NCBI GenBank assembly: GCA_002077045.2
Contig: KZ111143.1
Location: 1,651,219-1,715,218, forward strand
Direction: 5' to 3'
Source of the DNA: Rachicladosporium sp. CCFEE 5018
Lineage: Eukaryota; Ascomycota; Dothideomycetes; Cladosporiales; Cladosporiaceae
DNA: 64,000 nt
Below the pieces are notes generated by a model. The model was not told the origin of the DNA. It did no database searches and saw only the letters and a program-made list of their open reading frames with translations. Below, piece by piece: positions 1 to 9,080 of the stretch. Position 1 is the first letter of the stretch. Each line of letters begins with the position of its first letter. The position numbers and the translations under genes were made by a program.

Positions 1-349
1 GAGAGAGCGCCGATCGCTTCAGCACATTGGAAGCATTTGATCTTTGGATGGGCAAGGTTCTGTGCCCTTGAAAGGAAGAGTAATGTCATATGTTGGAGTG
101 TAGTGATAGACTGCGGGTGGTCTCCTCGTTTTTGTCGTTCATACCTACCTAGTAACAGGTGCTGGGTCGCTCCTGCTTCTAGCGAGCATGCGGGCTGCCG
201 CTGTTGCTTGGGTAAACGCCTAACAAATCTTTCATTCGTCATCTTCCTTCATCTCAACACAAGACTTTGTCGCAGAACTACAGAAGTCCAGCATGGCTAG
301 GCCAAAGTAAGCAGATCGGCCGGCCTTTGGTCCACCGAGACCGCCACAC

Positions 350-1436
350 ATGAACGCCATCGAACCTGTGGTCACCACTCCATCGGATCAGGCAGCAAAC
401 AACACGCCCTCGTCATAAAAAGCAGTACCATTCACTCTACCATGCGGCAGAGTCGTGCGCACCTGGTATGATATGCCCACAGCTGTCAGTGGTGTTGGGA
501 CAAAGCTCGTGGGATCCAGCCACGACATGACTAACGCTGAGGTCGAATGTGATCTCAAAGAGCTGGAAGAGATTCTCGCGAAGAACCGCTCTACGGACGC
601 GATGAATGCTGCTCCCGAGGCGCAGGAAAGGCAATCAGCTGTCCACGCTGTCTTGAATACGGTTGAACTTCTGGAGTGATTTTGGTGCTCACGCACATAC
701 CCACACACAGTGCGCCATGCCCGGAGATTGTGAGGCTCTGGATCCAAGCTTCGGTCCTGACCCGCGTCAATAAGACTTGCAGGAGCACCATCGAATCATC
801 AATCCGCTTGCAGATGGGGGCTTGGTTCGCTGCGGACACTTGTTGGGCGGAACTCCAGGCCTACAAGAAGGTCAAATTGCCACATCCGATCACGAAGCAG
901 GAGTGCTTGCAGCAACATCATCCTCTCGTGAAGTTCATCATCCTTCAGCAGGACAACCCATTCACCTACATGGATCTGGATCGCAAGAGGTTCAAGCATG
1001 GCCAGCTGGGTGGATCAAGTGCCTTCATCGAGATCGTCACAGGATCGAGGAAGTGGCGACTCCAGATTCGCATGTGTCTCCTCTACTTTACGAGAATGGT
1101 CACGACGAACATCATCCGGCGCAAGGCGGGCGACGAACGCAGTACCGCGGACGTGAATGCATCAGATGCGCTAATGGTCGATGTCACTGGGTTGTATGCT
1201 GCCCAAGGGTGTCTACAGGGCGACACAAGAAGATGGATGTTCGGATCACACGACCCTTTGAAGATGTTATGGAGCAGGCGCAGTATCATATTGAGAACGA
1301 AGAGGCTACGAGACTGGTGGGCAAAGTTTCAGATCCTAGGGGTGTGTTCGAGGATCCATTCGCCAGAACGGTGGACAAGGACGGGAATGCTGAGCTGGTG
1401 GAAGCGATTTGCCGAAGGCGCAATCAGTCAGGCTAA
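350..1436 (+). pseudogene. F-box-like gene 1 (haplotype 1), degenerate
   Basis: This is a diverged member of the local F-box-like family. The segment around ASVLTRVNKTCRSTIESS aligns with VLLRVNQRFKATIENS of the intact paralogs. The frame opens at ATG 350. It is broken early by TAA (tca->taa relative to the other copy) near 416-418, and again by TGA at 677-679, just after the LLE that begins the F-box helix. After that, homology continues in a shifted frame, and a C-terminal GDLM-like block (RPFEDVMEQAQ) lies in yet another frame. At least two stops and one or two frame changes make a functional protein unlikely. A 35-bp GT...AG segment spanning the TGA could in principle be spliced, but that is very short for an intron. 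Confidence 0.5.
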
Positions 1437-1847
1437 ATGTTGTCAATGCTGTGTTGGGTAGGGGTGGCTGCTCGTACGGGTTTTGTGGAACCGTGCAGCG
1501 ACCACCGCATTAGAAGAATTTGGCGGCAAGCTGGAGACACGACATCTGGAACTATTGAGCGCCGAATCACTACACCGTCTCATCCTCAACGAATGGACTG
1601 TTCAGGTGGACGGTTTGAATGAAGGTAAAGCAGGCTAGATACGGTCCAGATCATTACCCTTCGCTCTTTCCTCTGCTGCACTCACCTCAAATTACTGCCA
1701 AGCGCTGGGACGCGAAGAGTCTGTAGCGACGCCACAGCCAAACAGTCACCCACCGAATCACTTTTAATCAGCGTTTTGATATTGCGCACAGCCAAGGGTC
1801 GTCGTCGCAAGCTTTTCCGCAATAACACTTCAGCCACTGCACATAGT

Positions 1848-2558
1848 ATGCCTGACATGCATCAGCAACTCAACGATCAGCCAGACACATCGCCAAACAA
1901 GAAGACGACGGCTGTAGCCACAGTCTTCCCTGTTTTGGAGCTCCTCGAAACGATCCTCCTTCACCTAGACGATTGGAAGCAGCCATTCGTCCTACTCTCG
2001 GTTAACAGATGCTTTCAGCAGACGATCGAAGACTCGCTCGCCCTGCAGCGGAAGATGTGGCTTGCGCTGGACCCTAACTTTGCAGTGAATAGTCCCTTGA
2101 TGTCACTTGACTCTTTCGACATCGGGGAACAGCCGGAGTAGTACGAAAGCTTCAATCCACCGCTCTGTGAGCTCGCATGCTATACGATGGCGTGCCCATG
2201 GGAAGACTATGATGGCGAAATCAAAGGGACGATGGAGCTCAGACTGGCTGTCAAACAGCACCATCCGCGTGACTACCACTATGTAGAAAAGGTCGGCCCT
2301 CAGATCAAAGTTATCTTCAATCGCTGGGATGTTAAAGGAAGCTCTACGGACTGCACGATGATATCCAAAGGCACATCCTGGCGAAGAACTCTGTGTCTTC
2401 AACTTCCTCTGGCCCTGCAGGCGGTCTTTTGTATCAGACCTAGCATGACACAGAATGAGGAGGAGATGATGGAGCCTAGTGTTACGCTTGGAGAGCTGAT
2501 GGACGCTGCCGCTGAGGCCCTCCGGGACCCCTATGTCACTGACACTGACCCTGACTGA
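1848..2558 (+). pseudogene. F-box-like gene 2 (haplotype 1), in-frame TAG
   Basis: The reading frame from ATG 1848 encodes about 97 residues including an F-box-like segment (ELLETILLHLDDWKQP). It meets TAG at 2139-2141, then stays open in the same frame for another 139 codons. The downstream part retains family features: a WRRTLC motif that matches SSWRRMLW in paralogs, and a C-terminal TLGELMDAAAEAL block. No plausible intron removes the stop. The same TAG is present in the other copy (15537-15539). It is either an old nonsense mutation or a short F-box-only protein; stop readthrough is possible but unsupported. F-box proteins recruit substrates to SCF ubiquitin ligases. Confidence 0.55.
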
Positions 2559-3308
2559 GTGTCGAAAGGCGCGATATGAGAAGGGCAACGACGTCATTGA
2601 TGAGGAAATCTGGAGCGTTGCACTGTTAGCAAAAGCTCTTGACGGTGGTGCGAGCCAGCAGCATGCAGACGGTGGGATGCTGACGGGCACCAATGCGATC
2701 AGACTTTGGTGATGGAGTTATTAAATATCAGATTGGGTCGGAGATCTAGCACTGTGTGTTGCTCAGGTTGCGGACGTTTCATGGGCAAGTGTCGCTCTCA
2801 TCGGATGCGACGTCGCCGTCTACCTCCATCGGTCTGGCGTTCAAAACGAGGAGCTGAGGTCCGTTGGCGAGCTGTGAATCATCAGCCTAGGGTCTCTTCG
2901 TCTATCCGATGGTCGGAGGGACTTCCAAAGAACACATGAAGATCAGGTCTAACGCCCGCCATACTCGTCACATGGCGACGCAATCGTGTGTTGTCCTTGG
3001 GTGAGGAAAGATGAGCATGGCTGTGATAGCTGCAATGAGTTACACCACTGCCAGTCATTCCTTCCATCCGTATCACTCGCTCCTGCCACTCCTTTTGCAG
3101 GCGCCAGCGTTCTTTCCTCGCCTGTGGTATTCGATTCTGCAAGGCCACTTCTCTTCATGCGCTTGCTCAACCTCCTCTATTACACAAACACATCACAAGT
3201 CAAGTGGAGGGTCATCAGCTTGATCACTGCGCGCAAACTATCGCGACATAGTCAGCGACTCAACAGCTTCAAGATCCAAGACCTCCCATCGATCTACTCG
3301 CAAACATC
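2559..3308. other. Intergenic spacer between F-box genes 2 and 3
   Basis: I see no convincing gene. Short open frames on both strands lack recognisable domains. The last 150 bases are the presumed promoter and 5' leader of F-box gene 3 and are nearly identical in the second copy (about 15957-16706). Confidence 0.5.
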
Positions 3309-3941
3309 ATGGCAGCCGCACTCGCCGTCCTCGATCTCCCCGAACTGCTGGAGCACATCCTTCTACATCTCGAAGACTGGCAAGAACCCTTCGTTCTGCA
3401 GCTTGTCAACCAGCGCTTCCAAGCAACCATAGCCGGCTCCCTTCAATTGCGGCGGATGATGTGGCTTGCACCAAAGCCCAGCTTGAAGGATCTCGACTTG
3501 ACAGTGGGCAAGGGGTTCGAGTTCTGGATGGAGGATACGCTGCGCGACCGCATCTATAACCCACTGCTCATTCGACAAGTTCACGGCAACAGCGGCGCCC
3601 GCTGGCCAGAACCGGACAAATGTCGACTGTACATTTATACATCCGCTGAACCGCGAGGTATCTCGATCAACGTCTTTCATGACAGACTTGTAGACAACGA
3701 TAGGCTATTCCGTCGAGGCTCCTCCTGGCGCCGCATGCTTTGGGCGCAGATTTCAGCTGTCCGGATCTCGTTGTCGTTCCACAGCTTCCCGAAAGTACCC
3801 CTGCATTCTAGGTACTTGGAATTCAGTGACGGTGCGACGATTGGGGATCTGATGGACCACATTCAGCGTCACCTCGATGTGGCGCAAGAGAAGGTGCGAG
3901 CTCGCAGGCAGGCGGCTCGAAAAGTCCAGAAGCGAGATTGA
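3309..3941 (+). CDS. F-box-like protein 3 (haplotype 1)
   Basis: This is an intact single-exon gene of 210 residues. The N-terminus MAAALAVLDLPELLEHILL is an F-box-type helix (LPELLxxIL), followed by VLQLVNQRFQATIAGS, RRMMWLAP, then a conserved GSSWRRMLW motif near residues 137-145 and a C-terminal TIGDLMDHIQRHLD block. F-box proteins link SKP1/cullin-1 to substrates, so it may be a substrate adaptor; the target is unknown. It belongs to a tandem array of four. Its allelic counterpart at 16707-17333 keeps the first 20 or so residues but is only about half to two-thirds identical overall, far below the flanking genes. The C-terminus is basic (RARRQAARKVQKRD). Confidence 0.75.
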   Translation: MAAALAVLDLPELLEHILLHLEDWQEPFVLQLVNQRFQATIAGSLQLRRMMWLAPKPSLKDLDLTVGKGFEFWMEDTLRDRIYNPLLIRQVHGNSGARWPEPDKCRLYIYTSAEPRGISINVFHDRLVDNDRLFRRGSSWRRMLWAQISAVRISLSFHSFPKVPLHSRYLEFSDGATIGDLMDHIQRHLDVAQEKVRARRQAARKVQKRD

Positions 3942-4433
3942 GAGATCAGAGTACGTGACAACAGTTCGACGGAAGTGATCACGGTAGATACTAATGAGGC
4001 CCAGGGCGTCGCGGTGTTCATATGGGATTGGGAACTGCCGAGAGTATGGCGACACCTCGATGGTGCTGATGTCGTTAGCGGGTATGAGCGGTCGCATGCA
4101 CATCGTGAGACCTGGATAGCCTTCCGGGAGTTGCGATGGTTAGATGTCGTAGCTTAGTGGAAAAGGACGAATGATGCTTCACCCAAGCGGAGACTTTAGT
4201 GAACCTACTTCCCGTTCACTTTGATCGCTCTTGCCGCTTCACAAGTGGTAACGCGGCTCCTTTCACATCCACATCACCTATCACTGCAAACCCACTCTTG
4301 TAATATCACTCCTACATCAGACAAACTCCGCCACAACAGCGTAGCACCGAGGCATGAAGGAAGCCAAGCGTTGATACCATTGTTCGACAGAATCCCAGGT
4401 ACCGAACCGAGCCCTTATCACGTTGCCGCCACC
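3942..4433. other. Intergenic spacer between F-box genes 3 and 4
   Basis: No gene is seen. Unlike most of the duplicated block, this spacer cannot be aligned by eye with its counterpart (17334-17904), so it lies inside the hyperdivergent island. A textbook initiation context (GCCGCCACCATGGC) closes it. Confidence 0.5.
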
Positions 4434-5051
4434 ATGGCCGCCGCGCTCGCCGTCCTCGACCTTCCGGAGCTCCTCGAAAACATTCTCTTGCAGCTTGATA
4501 GCTGGAAGCGCCCCTTCGTCTTAGTCCGCGTTAGCCGGAGGTTCAAGGCGACAATCGAAGGTTCGCTTCGCTTGCAGCGGAAGATGTGGCTATTACCGAG
4601 TTTGGAGGACGTCGAATTCGAAATGAACTTGCCGTGCGAGCACAAAGGTACGACGGGAGCTTCAGCAGCGCTCTATAACTCATTACTAATGAGTTGGCAT
4701 GCCGAGTCTAGCGCAGTTCGATTCTCGAAAGGTTGTGAACGTGGCGTGGATCTCCAACTTGCGCGAGAATTGAGCATCGAGGCGACTGTGTACAGGACCA
4801 AGCGCTTAAGCGATCTGCGAGTACTATCGGTGGGAGACTCATGGCGCCGCGTTCTGTGCACGCAGAAGTCAGGCGTATTGCTCGCTAAGCTCTATCAAGG
4901 GCTCAGGAACACACGTACTCGTCGAATTCTATTCATCAACGCAGATGTGGAGCTGGCCAAGCATGCGACTATGGGGGACTTTATGGAGGGTGTTGAACGT
5001 TGCTTTGATGAGTTTCTGGAACGGGAGAAGCATCGGAGCAGTGGTAGATGA
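4434..5051 (+). CDS. F-box-like protein 4 (haplotype 1)
   Basis: This is a single-exon gene of 205 residues. The start at 4434 is chosen because it sits in an ideal GCCGCCACCATGG context and gives the same MAAALAVLDLPELLENILL opening as paralog 3; the frame is open further upstream. It has an F-box-like helix, RRFKATIEGSLRLQRKMW, GDSWRRVLCTQKSGV (about residues 137-151), and a C-terminal ATMGDFMEGVERCFDEFLE block. The role is inferred as an SCF-type substrate adaptor. Compared with its counterpart at 17905-18540, the WRRVLCTQKSGV core is conserved, but much of the N-terminal half after residue 40 has changed. Confidence 0.75.
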   Translation: MAAALAVLDLPELLENILLQLDSWKRPFVLVRVSRRFKATIEGSLRLQRKMWLLPSLEDVEFEMNLPCEHKGTTGASAALYNSLLMSWHAESSAVRFSKGCERGVDLQLARELSIEATVYRTKRLSDLRVLSVGDSWRRVLCTQKSGVLLAKLYQGLRNTRTRRILFINADVELAKHATMGDFMEGVERCFDEFLEREKHRSSGR

Positions 5052-5177
5052 AAGCAGAGCTCTTGAATGGTGGCGGGCTTGGCTGTCCAAGAACGGTCGT
5101 TACCCGAGTAGCCTTGCGCTTGGCACAGTAAGTGATTCCAGGTCTGATGGAAAGTGAGCTTAGGTATGCTAACAGCA

Positions 5178-6581
5178 TCAAGCGACCACACCATCCAGCT
5201 TCAAGCTCTCAATTTCGGATATGCTCATACCCAATACACCAGCGAGCACCTCATCGGTATGCTGTCCAAGCGTCGGTGGAGGAGAACGTATACTTGGCTT
5301 CGACTCTGAGAATTTGACAGGCGGACTGACGAGCTTGATGGGCCCGCAGTCGGGATGGTCAACCTCGGTCACCATGTCGCGGGCGAGGACTGCGGGATGT
5401 GTCAGCATAGCTCAGCATACAACAAACAAACACATCGCAACAACCCACCATGCTCGTGCTCCAACGTCCCCTTCACGTCATTGATCCTCGCATACGGCAT
5501 CCCACTCCCCTCCAAGACCGCCTCCCACTCCGCTGTCGTCTTCGTCCTGGTCACAGCCTCAATCTTCTCCTCCAATTCATCGCGATGCTTCACCCTATCA
5601 GCATTAGTCCGATACCTCTCATCTGTTCTCCACTCCGCTTTCCCGATCCTCTCGCACAAGATCCCAAACAACCTGTCGTTCCCACCGCCCAGCATCAGGT
5701 CCCCATCCTTGGTCTTGAATCCCTTGTACGGCACGATGGAAGGGTGTGCGGTGCCCCAGCGGCCGGAGTCGGGTTTACCTGAGATGAGGACTGAGGAGGC
5801 GAGGTTCGCGAGCGTGGCGACTTGACAGTCCGAGAGGGCGACGTCTATGTGTTGACCGCGGCCAGATTTTGCTCGGGAGAGGAGAGCGGCCATGATGGAG
5901 TTGCTGGTGTAGAGGCCGGTCGTTAGGTCTGTGACTGCGACGCCTACTTTGGCTGGAGGGCCGTCGCGGTGGCCGGTGATGTGCATGAGGCCCATCTCGC
6001 TACGTTTTATGTCAGTGAGTGGAAATTATTGGAGATGGAAGGAACGCTGACGCTTCGACCATCACGTCGTAGCCTGCTTTCTTTCGAAGTGGACCGGTCT
6101 GACCGTAGCCTGTGATACTAGCGTAGATGATGCTCGGATTGATCTTGGAGATTGTGGCATAGTCCATGCCGTACTTCTTCAAGGCGTCGGGAAGGTAATT
6201 CTCAACGAGGATGTCGCACTCCTTGACAAGCTTGTGTAAGATGCTGACGCCAGACGGATGTTGGAAGGATAGGCCGAGGGACTTCTTGTTGCGATTGACC
6301 TGATGAACAGTCAGATCCTATTCGATGGCGTCAACTGAGAACTAGAGCATGGCTTACGGCAATGAAGTAAGCACTCTCGCCTGCTCCTTGTTTCTCACTG
6401 CCTTCCTTGTATGTGGCGTACGGTGGTCCCCATGCTCGTGTGTCGTCGCCTCGAGTCGGGTGCTCTATTTTAATGACTTCCGCACTACATGGAGTCAGGA
6501 CGAGATCGTGAAGGAAGAGCCAGACGTTGCCGTACTGGAGCTACTCGTACCCCAGGTCACCCAGTATTTGCGTACAGTATG
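5178..6581 (-). CDS. CaiB/BaiF CoA-transferase, 3' part (haplotype 1)
   Basis: This is the C-terminal portion of a family III CoA-transferase, resembling SUGCT/C7orf10, which moves CoA between dicarboxylates in mitochondria. Exons (minus strand): 6551-6581 (cut by the gap), 6358-6484, 6052-6299, 5449-5999 and 5178-5389. Family motifs visible on splicing include CTQILGDLGAEVIKIEHP, VNRNKKSLGL, KINPSIIYASITGYGQTGP, GLMHITG and TRDMVTEVDHP-like sequence (here ARDMVTEVDHP). The 52-66 bp introns all have GT...AG ends. The 5' end of this allele is not in the adjacent sequence; it lies at 47702-48301, 41 kb away, and the 374-bp overlap 6208-6581 is repeated there. The complete protein would be 445 residues. 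Confidence 0.85.
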
Positions 6582-6681
6582 NNNNNNNNNNNNNNNNNNN
6601 NNNNNNNNNNNNNNNNNNNNNNNNNNNNNNNNNNNNNNNNNNNNNNNNNNNNNNNNNNNNNNNNNNNNNNNNNNNNNNNNN
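6582..6681. other. 100-N scaffold gap 1
   Basis: Exactly 100 Ns. Left flank is the middle of a CoA-transferase gene; right flank is the middle of an unrelated MFS transporter gene. The two sides share no overlap, so this join is the least trustworthy in the window. Confidence 0.98.
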
Positions 6682-7145
6682 ACTAGGAAGGACCCGAGGA
6701 GCAGCAGGGTGTGTACATAGCCTGCATCGTAGATCGGCCCTGTGATGGCGCCGACAAGCATCAAGAGGAAGGCCTGTATCGAGCCGATCCAGCTGATGGC
6801 TGATGGTGTCGATGAGGCTAGTATGCCGGTCTCGTAGTAGGCCTGATAGGTACCAAACGTGTTGACTATCCCCCAGGAATTGAAGAACAAGAAGAAGCTA
6901 CCCAGCACTTGTAGCCATGCTGTCAATCCGCCGTTAGGTACACTGCGAATGTTGTGCGCCGAGTATTTGGAGGCGGTTTTCTCCAGCGGCTCGCCATTGG
7001 GTTCGTGTTCGTCGGAGTCACGTTCGACCGTGAATGGAGCTTCTGCAGCTTCTCTGATTTCTTCCTGATTCTCTGAGAGATGCGGCACCGAGTCCTTGGA
7101 AGAGCCAGCATCCTTCTCGACGTCGTCGTGCGATGAACTCGACAT
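6682..7145 (-). CDS. MFS monocarboxylate-type transporter, N-terminal part
   Basis: About 154 residues are visible from the start at 7145 before the gap removes the rest. A hydrophilic Ser/Asp/Glu-rich cytosolic tail of about 75 residues is followed by NGGLTAWLQVLGSFFLFF and NTFGTYQAYYE, the typical first transmembrane segment and loop of fungal MCT/MCH-family proteins. Two more hydrophobic segments follow (GSIQAFLLMLVGAITGP and HTLLLLGSFL). The family carries monocarboxylates or related solutes by proton symport; the substrate cannot be predicted. The remaining nine or so helices are missing from this window. Confidence 0.8.
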
Positions 7146-7810
7146 GGTGCTTGTATCCTGAGAGCCTCAGGCTCGTCTGACGTGAGTGGGACCGAGCTTC
7201 GCTGACGTCGATGTTGTTAAGGCCTCCCTTCACGAGTACACTTCCCGAGTAGTCAATTGACGTTGATGGATTGAGAGCCGAGGAGAATCGAAGTGCCGCA
7301 GAACAAAATTTGAAGCTCTTTGCGAACGGGTTTTGGATGAACATCGGCATTGAGAATGGCGCGAGAAGCCATTACAAAACATTCGCCCGTCATAGCTCCG
7401 CCTTTTCAGAGCCGATCTGCCGGGAATTGAGACAGACGCGAGCGCGTGCCGCTAGCCGAAGCATACATACTACTGTAGATACGTGAAGCAGATACGTGAA
7501 GCAGATCCGTTCGTCGTGCATGCTTCATCATACGCGTGATTACCACAGCAAGTCGAGCCCGAATTCGGAACGCTCAGTGTGATTCGTTCAAGGAACGCGA
7601 GATATGTCAGCGTGAAGCGTGTTCACTCATGTACTGGCCCACACTACTGGCTGATCGCAAATATGATGTAGTAGGGCGGCATGACACCGGTACACAAGTG
7701 CTACAGATCCACGACTTGCACAGCATTTCTAAGCTTACCCGTGTCCTCGTACGCCAGCGCGGCGTTGACCATGAGCGTTGTCGGGCACTCGCCGCCCCAC
7801 TAAGATCAGA
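7146..7810. other. Intergenic region upstream of the MFS gene
   Basis: No gene is supported. It contains the promoter of the minus-strand MFS gene and a small direct repeat, two adjacent copies of a 13-bp unit (GATACGTGAAGCA) at 7478-7503 followed by a partial third. Short open frames lack domains. Confidence 0.5.
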
Positions 7811-8743
7811 TTAGCAGTGTCTCGCACTTGAAAGGTGTACCAGACGTACCACACGCTCCCACAGCAATCCTCGCACGTCATGATACACCAGACTGACAAC
7901 ATCCCACCAAGCTCCCACGCTGAGCACCTGACTGAAGTACCCGTCTGGTCTCTGCATTGCCCGTCCCATCACTTCCTCTCCTGCATCCCATCTGACGACC
8001 TGCTTGCCTGCCGTCATTCGCCCATACCAATCCGATCGGCCAGCGTGCACATGCCCGGAAACATGCAGCAGTGGTTTCACTCGCGCTGACTCTTTGAGCA
8101 GATGCTCGCAGCCCATTGCTATCGGTAGATCCAGATGATACTTCGGTGGCGGATGAGTGATCAGGATATCCGTCGACATAGGTACGGTGTCAGTCCAAGC
8201 ATCTTGACCGCGTGGGTACTGGAAGGCGAAGCTGGCTGGTCCGCAGGCGGGGATCTGGGGCGCGCCGTAGAACTCAAGAGATCGGCCATTGGGCAGCTTG
8301 ATTGTTGTAGACGAGTGCTGGAGGTATACGATGTCCTTCCAGTCTAGTTCAGGCTTCTGATCAGCAGCAGACAGCGTGGCACGGCTCCGAGGGTCGAGGT
8401 AGGTGTCATGGTTGCCGGCTATGGCGATCTTGTGCTTATGCGGGAGGGTCGCGAGCCAGTCTATCTGGGCTTGGAGCTCCAAGACAGTCCCAGCATTCGT
8501 GAGATCACCGGCGTGGATCAAGATGTCACCATCAGGAACATGTGAGGGCGTCAAGGTATGGGTGTCTGAGGCGCAGACGATGCGAATGCCGAGTCGAGCA
8601 TTGGGCCACGGTCGCAGCAGAGAGAAGCCATGGTGAATCAGGCGAAGCAGTGACTTCACAGGCTGATTGAGGAGAGTATGGAGCAGTGGAGGAGAATTGA
8701 ATGGTTCCGAAGGAGGTCGAAAGAACGACAGTATGTAGTCCAT
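7811..8743 (-). CDS. Calcineurin-like metallophosphoesterase (MPPED/UPF0046 type)
   Basis: This is a single-exon gene of 310 residues. The metal-binding motifs of the calcineurin-like fold occur in order: CASDTHT (Asp-x-His), DILIHAGDLT, GNHDTY, ITHPPPKYHLD and GHVHAGRSDW. This arrangement fits the small ser/thr-phosphatase-like or MPPED group, which hydrolyses phosphodiesters or nucleotides in vitro; the physiological substrate is usually unknown. A hydrophobic/basic stretch at residues 1-50 precedes the catalytic domain. It is convergent with nothing nearby and divergent from the anoctamin gene, with 337 bp between the two starts. Confidence 0.85.
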   Translation of the reverse strand: MDYILSFFRPPSEPFNSPPLLHTLLNQPVKSLLRLIHHGFSLLRPWPNARLGIRIVCASDTHTLTPSHVPDGDILIHAGDLTNAGTVLELQAQIDWLATLPHKHKIAIAGNHDTYLDPRSRATLSAADQKPELDWKDIVYLQHSSTTIKLPNGRSLEFYGAPQIPACGPASFAFQYPRGQDAWTDTVPMSTDILITHPPPKYHLDLPIAMGCEHLLKESARVKPLLHVSGHVHAGRSDWYGRMTAGKQVVRWDAGEEVMGRAMQRPDGYFSQVLSVGAWWDVVSLVYHDVRGLLWERVVRLVHLSSARHC

Positions 8744-9080
8744 TGGCGGGAGCTGTCAAATGCCATGTGCCACAAACAAACCCCACCAAATTTGTTGATG
8801 CGATGACGTTGGTTGCACTGTTCCTGCTGAAGCCGTTGTGGACTCATACAAGTAAACCTCACTTTCTTCAAATTAGTCCCAGTCTCGTCGCTGGAGATAG
8901 TCCGAGACGCTGGCGAACTCCTCCCCTACGCCTGCAGTCCCGCAGCCCTTCCCATTATCCTCAGAAACTCCTGCAACTGGCATTAGTTCTTCCCTCCCCA
9001 CCTTGACCTCGAGAAGCCGTTTCGCGAGAAGTTTCAGCCAGCTTGTTGCTAGTCAATTGGTGCCGGGAGACTTGCCCACC
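8744..9080. promoter_or_regulatory. Divergent promoter region, phosphoesterase/anoctamin
   Basis: A 337-bp spacer separates two head-to-head genes and must hold both promoters. It ends in the favourable initiation context GCCCACCATGG for the anoctamin gene. I do not identify specific factor sites. Confidence 0.5.

Larger units (their letters stand above)
1..6581. repeat. Contig A: haplotype-1 copy of 13402-20049
   Basis: The segment is collinear with 13402-20049 and carries the same six elements: F-box-like genes 1 to 4, an intergenic spacer and the CaiB 3' part. Flanking sequence is almost identical, but F-box genes 3 and 4 differ strongly. It ends at exactly the same base, inside the CoA-transferase gene, as contig B. 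The homology starts at the window edge, so it probably extends upstream. Most likely it is the other haplotype rather than a true tandem duplication. Confidence 0.85.

Noticed and set aside
676..1461. A 261-codon frame taken as an intact gene
   Set aside because: Its start is an artefact after a stop; family homology shifts frames within it and its counterpart is also broken.
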